From: Symploca sp. SIO1C2
GTDB lineage: Bacteria > Cyanobacteriota > Cyanobacteriia > Cyanobacteriales > Coleofasciculaceae
Direction: 5' to 3'
Assembly: GCA_010672925.1 (NCBI GenBank)
Contig: JAAHFP010000009.1
Coordinates: 1 to 55,613, forward strand
DNA: 55,613 nucleotides
Each line of letters opens with the position of its first letter. The first letter of the stretch is position 1. The notes beneath the pieces were generated by a model that was given only the letters and a program-made list of their open reading frames with translations, had not been told where the DNA came from and searched no databases. Of the stretch, positions 54,422 through 55,613 are shown piece by piece. The translations under genes and the position numbers were made by a program.

Positions 54422-55483
54422 TCAATTAAAATATTGTGTATACCTAGGGTTCAAAGATAGCTGTATTGGTTGATTGAGTAAATGAGATTCTTTGGTTACT
54501 TCTTGTTCCAAATCGTCTAAATAAGCTTTGACGGAACAAGCTAAAGCTTTGGCTAAGACAGGAGGAACCGCATTACCAATTTGATTGCATTGACTCTCGA
54601 CCCTCCCCTGAAATTCAAACCAATCAGGAAAACTTTGAAGACGAGCCCCTTCTCGGACAGTTAACCGTCTTCTGCGTCCATCAGGCAATTTAATACGTAG
54701 CATATCTCCTGTGGGAGCACTAAGGTTACGACAAGTGACGGTTCTAGAAGGTGCATCTAAATGTAAATCTCTCGGTCTAACACATTTAGAAGCTATCTCA
54801 TATTTTTTGACATACTCATCCATACTAGGAGTAAGGAATTTGGAGCCAGAAGGTGCTAAAAATGCCAACTCTCCTAAAGCTTCACCAGCTGTGTATGGTG
54901 TGTTAAGATGGGTTTGTTGTGGCCATTTCCATCTACCTTGATGAGCAACACAAAAAAGACGTTCTCGCTTCTGAGGAACGCCATAATGGGCAGCATTGAG
55001 AATCTTCCATTCAACGATATAACCTAACTCCCTAAGAGCCGTTACAATTTCTTCAAAATAAGCTTTGTTGCGAAATAGCATTCCCCGCACATTCTCAAAT
55101 AGAGCTAGTTGAGGACGATAGCGATTAACAGCATCAATAAAGATAGGAAAACCATCACGGCTGTCTTGGAGCCCAAGTTGATGTCCACCGACGCTGAAAG
55201 GTTGACAGGGAGGACCACCAATAATTACGGTAGCTCCATTGACTAGATTAGGTTTACGAGTAAGGGTTACCTGATGACAAGAATTGTGCAAGTTGTGACA
55301 ATATGTAGCACAAGCAGCTTCGAGTTTTTCATAACCAACGGTTCTAAAACCTACAGCTTCAAAACCCAAGGCTAGCCCCCCGCAACCAGCAAACAGATCT
55401 ACGATCAAAGGCGCATCTAGGTCTGTTGGGGGAAGTTGAAGAGCTTTTTCAATGAAGTCTAGGTAGAGAGTGTTGTTTTGCAT
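54422..55483 (-). CDS. C5-cytosine DNA methyltransferase
   Basis: 353 residues from the ATG at 55483; a TTG at 55501 would add six and overlap the upstream gene. Motif I VDLFAGCGGLALGFEAVGF, motif IV GGPPCQPFSVGG with the catalytic Cys (residue 93 from the ATG), motif VI LFENVRG, motif VIII QKRERLF and motif X QCNQIGNAVPPVLAKAL are present, with a short variable target-recognition region before motif IX (PSRTVTCRNLSAP, then RRRLTVREGARLQSFP). No restriction enzyme gene is visible. Solitary cyanobacterial C5 enzymes include some that modify CGATCG, the HIP1 core; the specificity here is unknown. Confidence 0.93.
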   Translation of the reverse strand: MQNNTLYLDFIEKALQLPPTDLDAPLIVDLFAGCGGLALGFEAVGFRTVGYEKLEAACATYCHNLHNSCHQVTLTRKPNLVNGATVIIGGPPCQPFSVGGHQLGLQDSRDGFPIFIDAVNRYRPQLALFENVRGMLFRNKAYFEEIVTALRELGYIVEWKILNAAHYGVPQKRERLFCVAHQGRWKWPQQTHLNTPYTAGEALGELAFLAPSGSKFLTPSMDEYVKKYEIASKCVRPRDLHLDAPSRTVTCRNLSAPTGDMLRIKLPDGRRRRLTVREGARLQSFPDWFEFQGRVESQCNQIGNAVPPVLAKALACSVKAYLDDLEQEVTKESHLLNQPIQLSLNPRYTQYFN

Positions 55484-55493
55484 TCGACTAAGT

Positions 55494-55613
55494 TTATTCA
55501 ATCTGCGATCGCAGTTTTTTCAGGAACACCCTCACTTCTTCTACCAACCACTCCTTTTCCGGCTGCGTCAGAAATTGAGCAAACTCATGGCATTGCTCTC
55601 GACCAGTTAGTGT
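55494..55613 (-). CDS. C-terminal end of an upstream gene (partial)
   Basis: The last 39 codons of a gene that enters from the right: GREQCHEFAQFLTQPEKEWL, then VEEVRVFLKKLRSQIE and TAA at 55494-55496. Charged and helical; I do not recognise the family. The stop lies ten bases before the methyltransferase ATG on the same strand, so the two may form an operon. Confidence 0.6.
   Translation of the reverse strand, partial: TLTGREQCHEFAQFLTQPEKEWLVEEVRVFLKKLRSQIE

Overview
The window comes from a cyanobacterium, very probably a filamentous or large-genome one. The evidence is a photosystem II D1 gene (psbA), an orange carotenoid protein gene with its recovery protein (frp), a kinase fused to a GUN4 domain, a multi-GAF cyanobacteriochrome-like hybrid kinase, a COP23 domain, frequent GCGATCGC (HIP1) octamers, and spacers packed with 7-bp and 9-bp tandem repeats and short palindromic elements. 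I do not assign a genus.

Layout. 0.3-6.9 kb: an MscS-type channel with a C-terminal DEP domain, a membrane sensor kinase, a broken Rpn nuclease gene, tatC, and a Uma2 nuclease gene that carries a repeat element inside its reading frame. 7.1-16.9 kb: a class A beta-lactamase-like serine hydrolase, a TrmJ-type tRNA methyltransferase, a pentapeptide-repeat membrane protein overlapping a small partner gene, a DUF2256 zinc protein, isoaspartyl peptidase, a Tat-targeted Rieske protein, a ChaN-like lipoprotein, a TerB-like protein, tRNA-His and a DUF4359 protein. 17-24 kb: a Ser/Thr kinase-GUN4 fusion, an MntA-HepT toxin-antitoxin pair, an NAGPA-type phosphodiester glycosidase, pgeF, a repeat cluster and typA. 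24-36.5 kb: the 1424-residue five-GAF hybrid kinase, glmM, a GHL10-type glycosidase, an SH3-repeat protein, an ABC exporter and a solo antitoxin. 37-46.9 kb: a CHAT protease-COP23 fusion, an AAA ATPase/Toprim-like pair that looks like a defence module, a UGT-type glycosyltransferase, a second solo antitoxin, homoserine dehydrogenase, a second zinc-ribbon Ser/Thr kinase and a PIN toxin with an unusually long partner. 47-55.6 kb: psbA, a HIT protein, OCP and FRP, a ComM/YifB ATPase, queF, the SRP RNA, a third solo antitoxin and a C5 DNA methyltransferase.

The most striking single observation is in the OCP gene. The codon for the invariant C-terminal-domain tryptophan that hydrogen-bonds the carotenoid (Synechocystis Trp288) is TGA. 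The remaining 29 codons follow intact and in frame, and frp next to it looks intact. The second theme is accessory biology: a candidate ATPase/Toprim defence pair, a caspase-like CHAT protein that probably spans the membrane and ends in COP23, two toxin-antitoxin pairs and three solo antitoxins. The third theme is at least eight families of small non-coding elements with inverted ends or palindromes. Two of these appear to have been absorbed into coding sequence (Uma2 and the kinase-GUN4 linker).

Most genes are monocistronic and separated by repeat-rich spacers. Clear overlaps occur only in MntA/HepT, the pentapeptide pair, the AAA/Toprim-like pair and the PIN pair. All functions are read from motifs by eye; no database search was run.
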